Positions 1-8,727 of a stretch of 64,000 bases of DNA are shown here, piece by piece. Within the stretch, counting starts at the first letter, position 1; each line of letters starts with the position of its first letter. The notes under the pieces were generated by a model that was not told where the DNA came from, made no database searches, and saw only the letters and a program-made list of their open reading frames with translations. The stretch comes from Acinetobacter sp. ANC 4910 (GTDB taxonomy: Bacteria; Pseudomonadota; Gammaproteobacteria; Pseudomonadales; Moraxellaceae): contig NZ_SJNT01000010.1 in NCBI RefSeq assembly GCF_004331035.1, forward strand, positions 1-64,000. The letters are read 5' to 3'. The position numbers and the translations under genes are program-made.

Positions 1-186
1 CTCCGCCATACGCGGGGTTTTCGGTTGGTGCAGCATGTCTTGTTTGTGCAAATAGAAACAGTAGCTACAGTCTAAGTTACACTGTGCACCTGAGGGTTTG
101 ACCATCACGTGATAACGATAGGTTTGACCTGGTAATTGCATGGTTCTGAGTGGCGGGGAAGCTGCCTGTATCGGTATCTTGTGCAT
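1..186 (-). CDS. Radical SAM anaerobic sulfatase-maturase-like protein, N-terminal part only
   Basis: This is the first 62 codons of a minus-strand gene that runs off the left edge. The translated N-terminus carries CNLDCSYCFYLHK, the CxxxCxxC motif that binds the SAM-cleaving [4Fe-4S] cluster. The preceding VMVKPSGAQ and the aromatic residue after the last cysteine are typical of anaerobic sulfatase-maturating enzymes (AslB/anSME family), which convert an active-site Cys or Ser of sulfatases to formylglycine. Translation may start at base 186 or at an internal ATG 15 codons later, just before the conserved part. No sulfatase is visible in the window, so the substrate is unknown. Related SPASM-domain peptide maturases cannot be excluded because the C-terminal auxiliary-cluster region is missing. 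Confidence 0.75.
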   Translation of the reverse strand, partial: MHKIPIQAASPPLRTMQLPGQTYRYHVMVKPSGAQCNLDCSYCFYLHKQDMLHQPKTPRMAE

Positions 187-647
187 ATTTTTTAAATTCC
201 CCGAGTTGTTATCATCTTATAGGTAAATCGTTGTTATCATGTTTCATACTAAACAAACAAAAAAGTGTGAGCAAGGACTTATTTGTATAAACCCTAAAAA
301 ATTAAAGCCTTTTAAAAAATCAAATATTATTAACTAGTTATAAAAATAGAATCTGTTTTTTCATTGCTTATTTATACAATTTTTTTTATCGATTGATAAT
401 TTACGATACGGACAATGGTTCAGCACAAAAATAATCTTGCCAATATTTAATACGTGCAACAGATGAGAGAATGAACAATATAAGCCAAGAATAGAATTGC
501 GAGGCAGTTAACAAAATCTTGGCTGCTATATCTTGCCTTTTTGTCCTATTTTTTGCACTATAGCGACCCTTCATATAGTTAAATTCTGTTTTGCTTGTTC
601 TCACTTTGTTCTTAAAAGTGTAGGCAGCCAATTCGATAGGTTCTTTC
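187..647. other. AT-rich divergent intergenic region
   Basis: This 461-base spacer lies between the divergently transcribed radical-SAM gene and dusA and must contain both promoters. I see long A/T runs and a short palindrome (taactagtta near 334-343) but no convincing RNA gene or ORF with a ribosome binding site. Confidence 0.5.
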
Positions 648-1667
648 ATGTCTGATTTAAAACCGAATGCTGATATAGCACAGCTTCCGCGTATATCTGT
701 TGCCCCGATGATGGATTGGACCACCAAAGACTATCGATTCTTTGCCCGTTTATTTAATCCGAACGTCATTTTATATACCGAAATGGTCACCACAGGTGCC
801 ATTCTTTTTGGCGATGCCAAACGCCATTTAGACTTTAACAATCAAGAACATCCAATTGTTTTACAACTTGGTGGCTCCAATCCCAAAGACTTAGCCACTT
901 GCACAAAGATGGCACAAGACTGGGGCTACGATGAAGTCAATTTAAACGTTGGCTGCCCTAGTGACCGTGTACAAAACAATAAAATCGGTGCCTGTCTCAT
1001 GGCAGAACCTGACCTCGTTGCAGAATGTATCGCTGAAATGCGTAATGCAGTGGATATTCCTGTCACCGTGAAACATCGTATCGGCATTGATGATATGCAC
1101 TCTTATGAAGAAATGCTGCATTTTGTCGATACCGTCGCTAAAACAGGTTGTGATAATTTTATCGTGCATGCGCGTATTGCGTTATTGCAGGGTTTATCTC
1201 CAAAAGAAAACCGTGAAGTTCCACCGCTGCGTTATGAAGATGTCTATCGACTCAAACAAGAACGCCCAAATCTACTGATTGAAATTAATGGCGGGATTAA
1301 AACCTTTGCTGAAACACAGGAACATCTCAAGCATGTGGATGGTGTGATGATTGGTCGTGAGGCCTATCACAATCCGTACCTTTTGGCTGAACTGGGTCAA
1401 TTGTGGAATTTAGACCTGCCTGATCGTTTTGATATCATCGATCAAATGCTGCCTTATATTGCTCAGCGTATGGCTGAGGGTGCTCCTTTATCGATTATCA
1501 CCCGTCATATTCTGGGATTATTTCAAAACCTTCCAGGTGCTCGAAAGTGGCGTCAAGCTTTAAGTGGTGGTAATGCCAAGACGTTTTCCGATGTAGAAAA
1601 TGCAATTATCAACATCAAAGAAGCGATGCAACGCACTGAGGATTACTTAAAAGAACAGTCGGTTTAA
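648..1667 (+). CDS. dusA: tRNA-dihydrouridine synthase A
   Basis: DusA is an FMN-dependent enzyme that reduces uridine 20/20a in the D-loop of tRNA. The 339-residue product has the family length and starts its TIM barrel with the flavin-site motif RISVAPMMDWT. The catalytic cysteine is Cys103 in LNVGCPSDRVQ. The KHRIGID, FIVHAR and EINGGI motifs and the helical C-terminal tRNA-binding part (PGARKWRQALSG) are all present. The DusA assignment over DusB/DusC rests on the LNVGCPSDRVQNNKIGACLM and GLSPKENREVPPL segments. The ATG at 648 has a weak AGGT ribosome site upstream. It appears to be a single gene, followed by a convergent LysR gene. Confidence 0.95.
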   Translation: MSDLKPNADIAQLPRISVAPMMDWTTKDYRFFARLFNPNVILYTEMVTTGAILFGDAKRHLDFNNQEHPIVLQLGGSNPKDLATCTKMAQDWGYDEVNLNVGCPSDRVQNNKIGACLMAEPDLVAECIAEMRNAVDIPVTVKHRIGIDDMHSYEEMLHFVDTVAKTGCDNFIVHARIALLQGLSPKENREVPPLRYEDVYRLKQERPNLLIEINGGIKTFAETQEHLKHVDGVMIGREAYHNPYLLAELGQLWNLDLPDRFDIIDQMLPYIAQRMAEGAPLSIITRHILGLFQNLPGARKWRQALSGGNAKTFSDVENAIINIKEAMQRTEDYLKEQSV

Positions 1668-1742
1668 TCGCCATTAAATATTTAACCCATCAAAAATTCT
1701 GCATTATGCCAATCTTTTGAATACAACGATGATCTGTAGAGA

Positions 1743-2639
1743 TCATCGTTGTAAATGATGCAGCAAATACTCAGTACTTTTCTGTATCACCTCATCGGCA
1801 TTTTGACTCCATACCATCACCACATCGGACAAGCTATTTGCAGCCTCCAAAGGAATGAGCCTCACCTGTTCTGGCAAAATCTCTGCAAATTCTTCAGGGA
1901 CGATACAAACCCCAATTTCAGCAGCAACCAATTGAAGTTGGGATACTTTACGCGACTGAATGGGTGCTTTCTTTGGGGTAAAACCCGCACTGAGGCAAAG
2001 ATTCGAGACTAAATAACTCAGCCCACCCCGTTCAGCATGTGGTGTTGAGACAAAATTTTCATGCCTTAACTGCTGAATTTTGATGCTTTTTTCTATGGCT
2101 AACATATGGTTTAGATGTAACGCGACATATAAAGGCTCATGGTAGAGCTTTACCACATGTAACTCATCAAGGTGATTTAAAACAGGTGGGCGAATAAAAC
2201 CGACATCAATACGACCCGTCTTGAGTGCTAGAACCTGATCTTCTGAAGATAACGTATTGAGTTCAAAATGAACCTCGAGATCCCTTGAGGCTTGATCAAA
2301 TACTTTGACTTTTTCCAAGCTCATTGTAACGGTACTTGAGTGTGCAATTTTAATGAGTCGATTTTTCCCATTTGCGATATCTTTAGAATTTTCAATAATA
2401 TGTTCTAAGTTCAGCACATTATTTTTCAGCTGAGCATAAAAAAACTGCCCCGCTTTGGTCAACTTTATTTTTTTATCGCCCCGATCAAAAATTTCAAATC
2501 CAACTTCTTCTTCCAAAAGCTTAATCTGTCGACTCAACGCCGATTGGGCAATAAATAACTTTTCAGAAGCCGCGATAAAGCCGCCCTCCTCGACTATTTT
2601 AATCAAATAATTAAATTGCTTGAGTGTTGCCATCATCAT
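1743..2639 (-). CDS. LysR-family transcriptional regulator
   Basis: The 298-residue product has a LysR winged helix at the N-terminus (about residues 5-65, with FIAASEKLFIAQSALSRQIK as the recognition region) followed by a periplasmic-binding-like effector domain. Three consecutive in-frame ATG codons make the exact start uncertain by two residues. It is divergent from a 45-residue membrane peptide gene. The 95-base spacer has ATTAGAT twice (2646-2652 and 2672-2678), compatible with a LysR-type operator. The sequence resembles the Cbl/CysB-like and nitrogen/aromatic subgroups only generally, so I cannot name the effector or regulon. Confidence 0.88.
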   Translation of the reverse strand: MMMATLKQFNYLIKIVEEGGFIAASEKLFIAQSALSRQIKLLEEEVGFEIFDRGDKKIKLTKAGQFFYAQLKNNVLNLEHIIENSKDIANGKNRLIKIAHSSTVTMSLEKVKVFDQASRDLEVHFELNTLSSEDQVLALKTGRIDVGFIRPPVLNHLDELHVVKLYHEPLYVALHLNHMLAIEKSIKIQQLRHENFVSTPHAERGGLSYLVSNLCLSAGFTPKKAPIQSRKVSQLQLVAAEIGVCIVPEEFAEILPEQVRLIPLEAANSLSDVVMVWSQNADEVIQKSTEYLLHHLQR

Positions 2640-2734
2640 CTCAAAATTAGATCAAACCTTATTTTTTCTATATTAGATGAGATCAATTAATTTAACTACA
2701 CTTGACTTAAAGAGGCTTCGAGAAGAGAAAAAGC

Positions 2735-2872
2735 ATGCGTTTATCCAAACAAATACTGGTGTTAGTTTGCATTATCAGCGCTTTGGTTTTACTCCATCTT
2801 TATGATGGTTTTATCGCGAAACGAACAGGGAAAAGTACGCAACCACTTGAATTAATTTATTTACAAGACTAA
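2735..2872 (+). CDS. Small single-span membrane peptide, 45 residues
   Basis: This is a short ORF starting MRLSKQILVLVCIISALVLL and ending LELIYLQD. One hydrophobic segment (about residues 6-22) follows a basic N-terminus and precedes a short polar tail (FIAKRTGKST). A purine-rich stretch (gaagagaaaaa) lies just before the ATG. It is divergent from the LysR gene and may be its regulated target, or the relic of a longer gene. I do not recognise a family. Function is unknown and existence is supported only by the start context, topology and position. Confidence 0.45.
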   Translation: MRLSKQILVLVCIISALVLLHLYDGFIAKRTGKSTQPLELIYLQD

Positions 2873-3295
2873 TGATATCAAGGCTTAGCTCATTTTCATG
2901 AAGCTTGGTAGAGGGAAAATCTCAGCGACTCAGATCTCCACGGGGTCAATCAGAATCTATAATGTTTCAAAAAATTTGTTTTAGCAGGCTTATGCCCAGT
3001 TTCACTGAAGCACGCTTTTTTTATATGAGTGACACACGTGGTTTTTCTAAGTTTAAAATCATACTGATACTGCATATATTTCCCAACAAGGTTGTCACTC
3101 AAAACAGCATCTTTTTAAAAAGACGTTCTCTTGCACCACGTTTTTCAATTCATTCACAGGCATTTTTTTGAGAACCCTATCATTTTAAAAAAGCTCATTT
3201 TGCTTTTCTCTTTTTTCTATTCATTTAAATTTTTTATCATCTATGGGCGACATAAATAAATTGATTTATATCGCCCAATTAAACCTAAAACAGTC
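2873..3295. other. Intergenic stretch without a supported gene
   Basis: This 423-base region follows the small membrane peptide and precedes the 3' end of tcdA. An 88-codon reading frame inside it (2905-3171) has no recognisable domain and is not accepted. An inverted repeat near its right end is listed separately. The region might hold decayed sequence, but nothing identifiable remains. Confidence 0.4.
3244..3277 (-). terminator. Inverted repeat downstream of tcdA
   Basis: The two arms, tgggcgacataaat and atttatatcgccca, pair at 13 of 14 positions around a 6-base loop. The repeat lies 18 bases beyond the tcdA stop on the minus strand. There is no strict T-run directly after the stem, so it may be a weak terminator or an mRNA 3'-end structure. 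Confidence 0.45.
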
Positions 3296-4066
3296 TTATT
3301 GCTTCGCTTTGATTTGATCTAATTTTTTCAGTACTTCTGCAACCGCAATCATGGCAAAACTCGAAGTCACCACAACTGCCGAACCATAGCCCCCACAACG
3401 CAAACCCGCACTTGGGCAAACATCGGCGCTGGAAAATGGATTATCAATCGAGTACACACAGGTAATGCCAAACTTTTCTTTTGGTTTTTTACAAATGCCT
3501 TTCGAACGTAGTTGAGTGCGTAATTTTGCCAACATCGGGTCTTGTTCGGTTTTAGATAAATCTGCGACTCGAATTTTCAGTGGATCTAATTTACCGCCAG
3601 CTCCTCCCGAAACAATTAGCGGAATTTTATTAAAACGGCAATGTAACATCAGCGCCAACTTGGCTTTCACATCATCAATGCAGTCCAGAATTAAATCAGG
3701 GGCATTGCTGAGCAACTCTTTGACATTGTCTGGGGTTAAATAATCATCGATCAGGTTAATTTTAATTTTCGGATTAATTGAACGACAACGTTCCGCCATG
3801 ACTTCAATTTTTTCACAGCCTAAAGTCGAGGTCATTGCAGGTAATTGACGATTAATATTCGATGCAGCAACCACATCCATATCCACCAAAGTCAGCTCTC
3901 CCACACCCGTGCGCGCCAAGGCTTCTACTGCCCATGAACCTACACCGCCAATTCCAATCACCATGACATGGCTTTTCTCATAATGACTGAATGTATCCTC
4001 ACCATAAATTTTGGCTACACCTGCAAAACGGCGGTCATATTCATCATCTTGAAGTAAGTCAGTCAT
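3296..4066 (-). CDS. tcdA: tRNA threonylcarbamoyladenosine dehydratase
   Basis: TcdA (CsdL) is an ATP-dependent E1-like enzyme that cyclises t6A37 of ANN-decoding tRNAs to ct6A. The 256-residue product has the ThiF/MoeB/HesA fold, with the nucleotide motif VIGIGGVGSW at residues 36-45, the following AVEALARTGVG helix and SNINRQLPA with the conserved Arg. The N-terminal YDRRFAGVAKIYGED and the C-terminal CVYS and PSAGLRCGGYGS segments are hallmarks of TcdA rather than MoeB or ThiF. CsdA/CsdE, often its neighbours, are not in the window. The gene is followed by an inverted repeat and is probably monocistronic. Confidence 0.9.
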   Translation of the reverse strand: MTDLLQDDEYDRRFAGVAKIYGEDTFSHYEKSHVMVIGIGGVGSWAVEALARTGVGELTLVDMDVVAASNINRQLPAMTSTLGCEKIEVMAERCRSINPKIKINLIDDYLTPDNVKELLSNAPDLILDCIDDVKAKLALMLHCRFNKIPLIVSGGAGGKLDPLKIRVADLSKTEQDPMLAKLRTQLRSKGICKKPKEKFGITCVYSIDNPFSSADVCPSAGLRCGGYGSAVVVTSSFAMIAVAEVLKKLDQIKAKQ

Positions 4067-4130
4067 GAGGAGATCAAATCTAAAAACGGAATCGTCGCCA
4101 TTTTAGCAAACTCATGGGCTGAATCGAATC

Positions 4131-4934
4131 CTAATATGATGTCCATGCCGCAGGAATTTGAATCGCTTGTGGATTATTGCTTTTTAAAATATAGCGCTTG
4201 CTTTGATTCACAGGCTGCTGATCAGATGATGGCGACAAAGTGCGAATATAGTGATATTTCATGCGCCACGTATTCGCTTGTAGATATTCAATATTCAACA
4301 GTAATGTTTCTTGATCATGGCAGTTTCCATTCGACTGAGCATAATCTTGTTCCGAGAAACAGGCTCGAATCATTCTTGAGACAGAAAATGGAATATTCTG
4401 AAAAATCTGTTGGTATTTGCCCTGAGGATTGAGCTGTAGAAAGTCCGCCACTTCTTCCGTCATGCCCCCACCTGAATACATCTCTTCCCAACGCTGAATC
4501 AGGGCAATGCTGTAATCTGTATCGTTGACTGGAAATAACACGGGATACAGGTGTAAGGCATCGGCTCGAACAAAATGGCCTTGCTCATCCAGCAAATCTT
4601 CGACTGCTGCTGTACCATCCACAGTCCAGTGTGGATTCTGAGTAAGCGGTCGGTAATCTGAAAAATCCCAATCATTACGCAATTGATAACTTTGTGTATT
4701 TTTTTCAAGCTCAAAGAGTTTCAATTTTTCAATTACATAGTGCTGTTTAGGCTGATTCGGAACCTGATAAAGTTGCCATGTGGTATCAGTCTCACAGGAA
4801 ATCTTGAGCTGAGAACAAATACTTTCGCGCTGTGCCTGCGTAATTTTTTGTGGTTTTAATATCTGGGCTTGCGGTTTTGCATGGCCCCAAACAGGAAATA
4901 GGCATACACACCCTGCCAATAAAAATTTCAACAT
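4131..4934 (-). CDS. Exported protein of unknown function
   Basis: This is a 267-residue product with a clear Sec signal peptide (MLKFLLAGCVCLFPVWGHAK, predicted cleavage after GHA). The mature part has no motif I recognise. It contains four cysteines spaced as two likely pairs (ICSQLKISC and CFSEQDYAQSNGNC), fitting a disulfide-bonded periplasmic protein. The segments YSIALIQRWEEMYSGGGMTEEV and MKYHYIRTL look like beta-rich globular structure. It lies between tcdA and acnA with its own start 64 bases upstream of tcdA, so the two may be cotranscribed. No function can be assigned. Confidence 0.75.
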   Translation of the reverse strand: MLKFLLAGCVCLFPVWGHAKPQAQILKPQKITQAQRESICSQLKISCETDTTWQLYQVPNQPKQHYVIEKLKLFELEKNTQSYQLRNDWDFSDYRPLTQNPHWTVDGTAAVEDLLDEQGHFVRADALHLYPVLFPVNDTDYSIALIQRWEEMYSGGGMTEEVADFLQLNPQGKYQQIFQNIPFSVSRMIRACFSEQDYAQSNGNCHDQETLLLNIEYLQANTWRMKYHYIRTLSPSSDQQPVNQSKRYILKSNNPQAIQIPAAWTSY

Positions 4935-4969
4935 ACATGCTATCTTGTTTAGTTGTTTAATCTATACAA

Positions 4970-5003
4970 AAGGAGCCTTAGACTTCGCATCATAAGGCTC
5001 CTT
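4970..5003 (-). terminator. Rho-independent terminator of acnA
   Basis: A perfect 11-base stem (aaggagcctta with taaggctcctt) around a 12-base loop is followed on the minus strand by a short T-run (TTTTG). It sits 23 bases after the acnA stop codon. Confidence 0.8.
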
Positions 5004-5025
5004 GTAAGGGATCGCGTTGGCTATA

Positions 5026-7782
5026 TCAACTCGCAATTAAATGGCGCAATACATAATGCAAGATTCCGCCTGCTTTGAAATATTCAACTTCGTTGAGAGT
5101 ATCAATACGACATAAAACAGGGAATGAATCACGAGAGCCATCGGTTCGAGTGACTTCCACTTCAAAGGTCTGATGTGGCGCCAAATCATCCGACAAGCCT
5201 AGAATCGAAATACTTTCATGCCCTGTCAGATTTAAACTCTGTCGGTTCTGATCAGACATAAACTGCAATGGCAACACGCCCATGCCAACCAAATTGGAAC
5301 GGTGAATCCGCTCAAAACTTTCAGCAATGACGGCTTTTACCCCCAGTAAATTGGTGCCCTTCGCAGCCCAATCACGGGAAGAGCCTGTGCCATATTCTTT
5401 ACCTGCAATAATCACCAACGGCGTGCCTTGCTGTTGATACAACATGGCAGCATCATAAATGGCCAGTTTTTCACCGCTTGGAATATGCAACGTATTGCCG
5501 CCTTCTTCGCCACCTAACATTTCATTTTTAATACGGATATTGGCAAATGTGCCGCGCATCATAACTTCATGATTACCGCGACGTGAACCATAGGAGTTAA
5601 AATCGTTCGGCTCTACGCCATGCTCTTGCAGATAGCGGCCAGCAGGGCTGTCTTTTTTAATATTTCCTGCAGGGGAAATATGATCGGTGGTGACCGAATC
5701 TCCAAGCACTGCCAGTATTCGCGCATGCTCAATATTATGTAATGAATTCAGGGGTTGCCCAATATCCGCAAAAAATGGCGGATGCCGAATATAGGTAGAA
5801 TGCTCGTCCCATGCATAAGTCTGACTTTGTGGAATTTGAATCGCCTTCCAACTAGCATCGCCTTCAAATACCGCGGCATATTCTTTATGGAACATGTCGG
5901 TATTCACGTTCTGCAAGACTTCGTCTATTTCTGCCTGACTTGGCCAAATGTCTTTTAAATAGACCGCTTCGCCATTTATACCCAGTCCAATCGGTTGTGT
6001 GGTTAAATCTAGACGAATGTTGCCTGCCAAACCAAAAGCAATCACCAAAGGCGGTGAAGCCAACCAGTTGGTTTTCACCAAAGGATGTACTCGTCCTTCA
6101 AAATTACGATTGCCCGATAACACCGAAGCAACATTTAAATCATAACAATTGATTGCTTCTTCAATTGCTTCAGGTAAAGGTCCCGAATTACCAATACAGG
6201 TGGTACAACCATAACCAACCAAGTTATAACCCAACTGATCAAGATAAGGCGTTAAACCTGCGGCATTCAAATAATCTGTCACCACTTTAGAACCAGGTGC
6301 CAAGGAGCTTTTGACCCAAGGTTTGCGTTGTAGTCCTTTTTCAATGGCTTTTTTTGCCAATAGACCTGCCGCCAACATCACACTCGGATTAGACGTATTG
6401 GTACAGGAGGTAATAGCGGAAATCACCACATCACCATGTACCAATGGATACTGCTTACCATCGATTTCACAGAATGCACTTTCATGCGTGACATTGGATT
6501 TTTGTGCATCGACCGCTGTACCGCCCCCCCCTTCATTTTCCAAACGTGCCTTATCTTCTTTTGCAGGTTTTAAACTCAGCTCCATTAAAGCATCAAAAGT
6601 TTGTGGGACATCTGCCAGTAATACTCGATCTTGTGGGCGTTTTGGACCCGCCACACTTGCAGCCACAGTCGACATATCTAGACTTAAAGTATCGGTAAAT
6701 ACAGGTTCATCCCCTGCATTTCGCCATAAGCCTTGTTCTTTACAATATGCTTCAACCAAAGCGATGCGTTCATCAGTACGTCCTGTTAAGCGCATATAGG
6801 CCAGCGTTATGTCATCAACAGGGAAAAAGCCACAGGTTGCTCCATATTCAGGTGCCATATTGGCAATGGTGGCACGGTCAGCCAAAGGTAAATCGGCCAG
6901 TCCATCACCATAAAATTCAACAAATTTGCCTACCACACCTTTTTGACGCAGCATTTGTGTGATGGTAAGAACTAAATCCGTTGCCGTTATGCCCTCACGT
7001 AATTTCCCAGTGAGTTTAAAACCAATCACTTCAGGAATCAGCATGGAAATAGGTTGTCCTAACATGGCCGCTTCGGCTTCAATCCCGCCTACGCCCCAAC
7101 CTAAGACCCCTAAACCATTAATCATGGTGGTATGTGAATCTGTACCCACCAAGGTATCTGGGAAGGCATAGGTTTGCCCATCCGATTCACCGAGCCATAC
7201 CGCTTGCGCTAAATATTCCAGATTCACCTGATGGCAAATTCCTGTTCCCGGTGGAACCACACTAAAGTTATTAAACGCCGATTGTCCCCAACGCAGGAAC
7301 TGATAACGCTCACCATTACGCTGCATTTCAATTTCGACATTTTCAGCAAAGGCACGGCCACTGGCAAAATGATCAACCATCACCGAATGGTCAATGACCA
7401 AATCAACGGGAGATAAAGGATTGATGATATTCGGATCTCGTCCAGCTTGTGCCACTGCTGCACGCATGGCGGCTAGATCGACCACAGCAGGTACACCTGT
7501 AAAATCCTGCATCAGGACACGTGCAGGGCGATACTGAATTTCTTGTTCCGAGCTTCGGGTTTGCTGCCATTCTACAATCGCCAAAATATCATTGGATTTG
7601 ACAGTTACCTCATCTTCAAAGCGCAGTAAATTTTCCAACAAAACTTTAAGTGATTTTGGCAATTTGGATAGATCACCCAATTGTGGCTGGGCTTGTGTCA
7701 AACTAAAGATCTGATAAGTTTTGGAACCGACTGTAAAGGATTGTAAGGCATTAAAACTATTGATTTGACTATACTTTGCCAT
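5026..7782 (-). CDS. acnA: Aconitate hydratase A
   Basis: AcnA interconverts citrate and isocitrate in the TCA and glyoxylate cycles. The 918-residue length fits the AcnA/IRP1 type. The [4Fe-4S] ligands are visible as Cys460 in AITSCTNTSNP and Cys526/Cys529 in YGCTTCIGNSG. Substrate-binding and catalytic segments also present include LVGTDSHTTM (about 212-221), the swivel-domain GSSRDWAAKG and the preceding KEYGTGS. The start at 7782 has a strong GGAGG ribosome site eight bases upstream. Family members without iron can bind mRNA, which is known for the family but not testable here. A good terminator follows the gene, so it is probably monocistronic. Confidence 0.97.
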   Translation of the reverse strand: MAKYSQINSFNALQSFTVGSKTYQIFSLTQAQPQLGDLSKLPKSLKVLLENLLRFEDEVTVKSNDILAIVEWQQTRSSEQEIQYRPARVLMQDFTGVPAVVDLAAMRAAVAQAGRDPNIINPLSPVDLVIDHSVMVDHFASGRAFAENVEIEMQRNGERYQFLRWGQSAFNNFSVVPPGTGICHQVNLEYLAQAVWLGESDGQTYAFPDTLVGTDSHTTMINGLGVLGWGVGGIEAEAAMLGQPISMLIPEVIGFKLTGKLREGITATDLVLTITQMLRQKGVVGKFVEFYGDGLADLPLADRATIANMAPEYGATCGFFPVDDITLAYMRLTGRTDERIALVEAYCKEQGLWRNAGDEPVFTDTLSLDMSTVAASVAGPKRPQDRVLLADVPQTFDALMELSLKPAKEDKARLENEGGGGTAVDAQKSNVTHESAFCEIDGKQYPLVHGDVVISAITSCTNTSNPSVMLAAGLLAKKAIEKGLQRKPWVKSSLAPGSKVVTDYLNAAGLTPYLDQLGYNLVGYGCTTCIGNSGPLPEAIEEAINCYDLNVASVLSGNRNFEGRVHPLVKTNWLASPPLVIAFGLAGNIRLDLTTQPIGLGINGEAVYLKDIWPSQAEIDEVLQNVNTDMFHKEYAAVFEGDASWKAIQIPQSQTYAWDEHSTYIRHPPFFADIGQPLNSLHNIEHARILAVLGDSVTTDHISPAGNIKKDSPAGRYLQEHGVEPNDFNSYGSRRGNHEVMMRGTFANIRIKNEMLGGEEGGNTLHIPSGEKLAIYDAAMLYQQQGTPLVIIAGKEYGTGSSRDWAAKGTNLLGVKAVIAESFERIHRSNLVGMGVLPLQFMSDQNRQSLNLTGHESISILGLSDDLAPHQTFEVEVTRTDGSRDSFPVLCRIDTLNEVEYFKAGGILHYVLRHLIAS

Positions 7783-7900
7783 AGGTGAATCCTCCGGCGT
7801 GCATGGCTAATTTTTATTTCATTGTTCTTTTTATAATGTAGGTCAAATCGTTGGCTTTAATGTTGTGGATTAGTAATTTCCCAGCCACTTTATTTGAATT

Positions 7901-8722
7901 TTACAGCCGCAAACACTGCTGCGTATTTTGCCAAAGCTGCTCTGCCAAGCGCTTTTCATCGGTTTGTAAAGATTGTGCCAAACCGTGTAATACATACGGT
8001 AAATTGGCTGGAGTATTGCGGGTTCGTTGTTGAGTTGAAACTTGACAGCACAGTGGTGTCATATCTGGGCAATCGGTTTCCAACACCAAATGTTCGGCCC
8101 CAATTTCCTGTACCACCCGATGCAGTTTTTTCGCGTTCGGATTGGTGATTTGCCCTGTCACACCAATTTTAAACCCCAATTTAATAAATGCTTTGGCTTC
8201 TTCGACACCGCCACTAAAGGCATGGGCAATACCACCGAATTTAAATTTTTGCTTTTTCAGTAAGGTTAGTGTTTCTGCATGCGCTTTACGGATATGTAAC
8301 AACACTGGTTTTTGGTAATGCAGCGCAAATTCTAATTGCTGTTGAAAATAATCCTGTTGTTTGGCAAATAATTCAGATTGTTTATGCTCGGCTAAAAAAG
8401 TATCTAAACCAATTTCCCCAACAGCAATACAGTCACGCTGTTGTAAGAGTAATTCGAGTTGCTGTAAATGCTCTGGTCGATGTTGTTCAATATAAAAAGG
8501 ATGTAAACCTGGTGCTAAATAAGCCTGCGGTGCTTCTGACAAATGATTTATAACCTGTTGCGTTTTTAGCAAATCAGGAAATCGTGAAGCGACAAAGCCG
8601 ATTAAGACCAAAGCCTCTACCCCTGCCGCTTTGGCTTGAGATGCCAGATGTTCCCGATCTGAATCAAAATCAGGAACATCAAAATGAGTATGGGTATCAA
8701 ATAAACGTAGCGGCATGTTCAA
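7901..8722 (-). CDS. TatD-family metal-dependent hydrolase (YjjV-like)
   Basis: The 273-residue product begins LFDTHTHFDV, giving metal ligands His11 and His13. It continues with YLAPGLHPFY, AVGEIGLD (the Glu metal bridge), VLLHIRKA, HAFSGG and VLETDCPDM, the ordered motifs of TatD-type TIM-barrel nucleases. Family members act as 3'-5' exonucleases or D-aminoacyl-tRNA deacylase relatives. The CPDM ending places it closer to the YjjV subgroup than to TatD. It starts five bases after the stop of the upstream lipoprotein gene, so it is the last gene of a three-gene unit. Exact substrate is unknown. Confidence 0.88.
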   Translation of the reverse strand: MNMPLRLFDTHTHFDVPDFDSDREHLASQAKAAGVEALVLIGFVASRFPDLLKTQQVINHLSEAPQAYLAPGLHPFYIEQHRPEHLQQLELLLQQRDCIAVGEIGLDTFLAEHKQSELFAKQQDYFQQQLEFALHYQKPVLLHIRKAHAETLTLLKKQKFKFGGIAHAFSGGVEEAKAFIKLGFKIGVTGQITNPNAKKLHRVVQEIGAEHLVLETDCPDMTPLCCQVSTQQRTRNTPANLPYVLHGLAQSLQTDEKRLAEQLWQNTQQCLRL

Positions 8723-8727
8723 ACCTA

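Noticed and set aside
401..727. 108-codon minus-strand ORF overlapping the start of dusA
   Set aside because: It overlaps 80 bases of the well-supported dusA coding sequence, has no recognisable domain and no ribosome binding site. It looks like chance in AT-rich DNA.
2905..3171. 88-codon plus-strand ORF after the small membrane peptide
   Set aside because: Composition is unlike a protein (many Arg/Phe/Ser runs), there is no domain and no ribosome site.
6311..6799. 162-codon ORF antisense to acnA
   Set aside because: It is a shadow of the conserved aconitase reading frame, caused by codon bias on the opposite strand.
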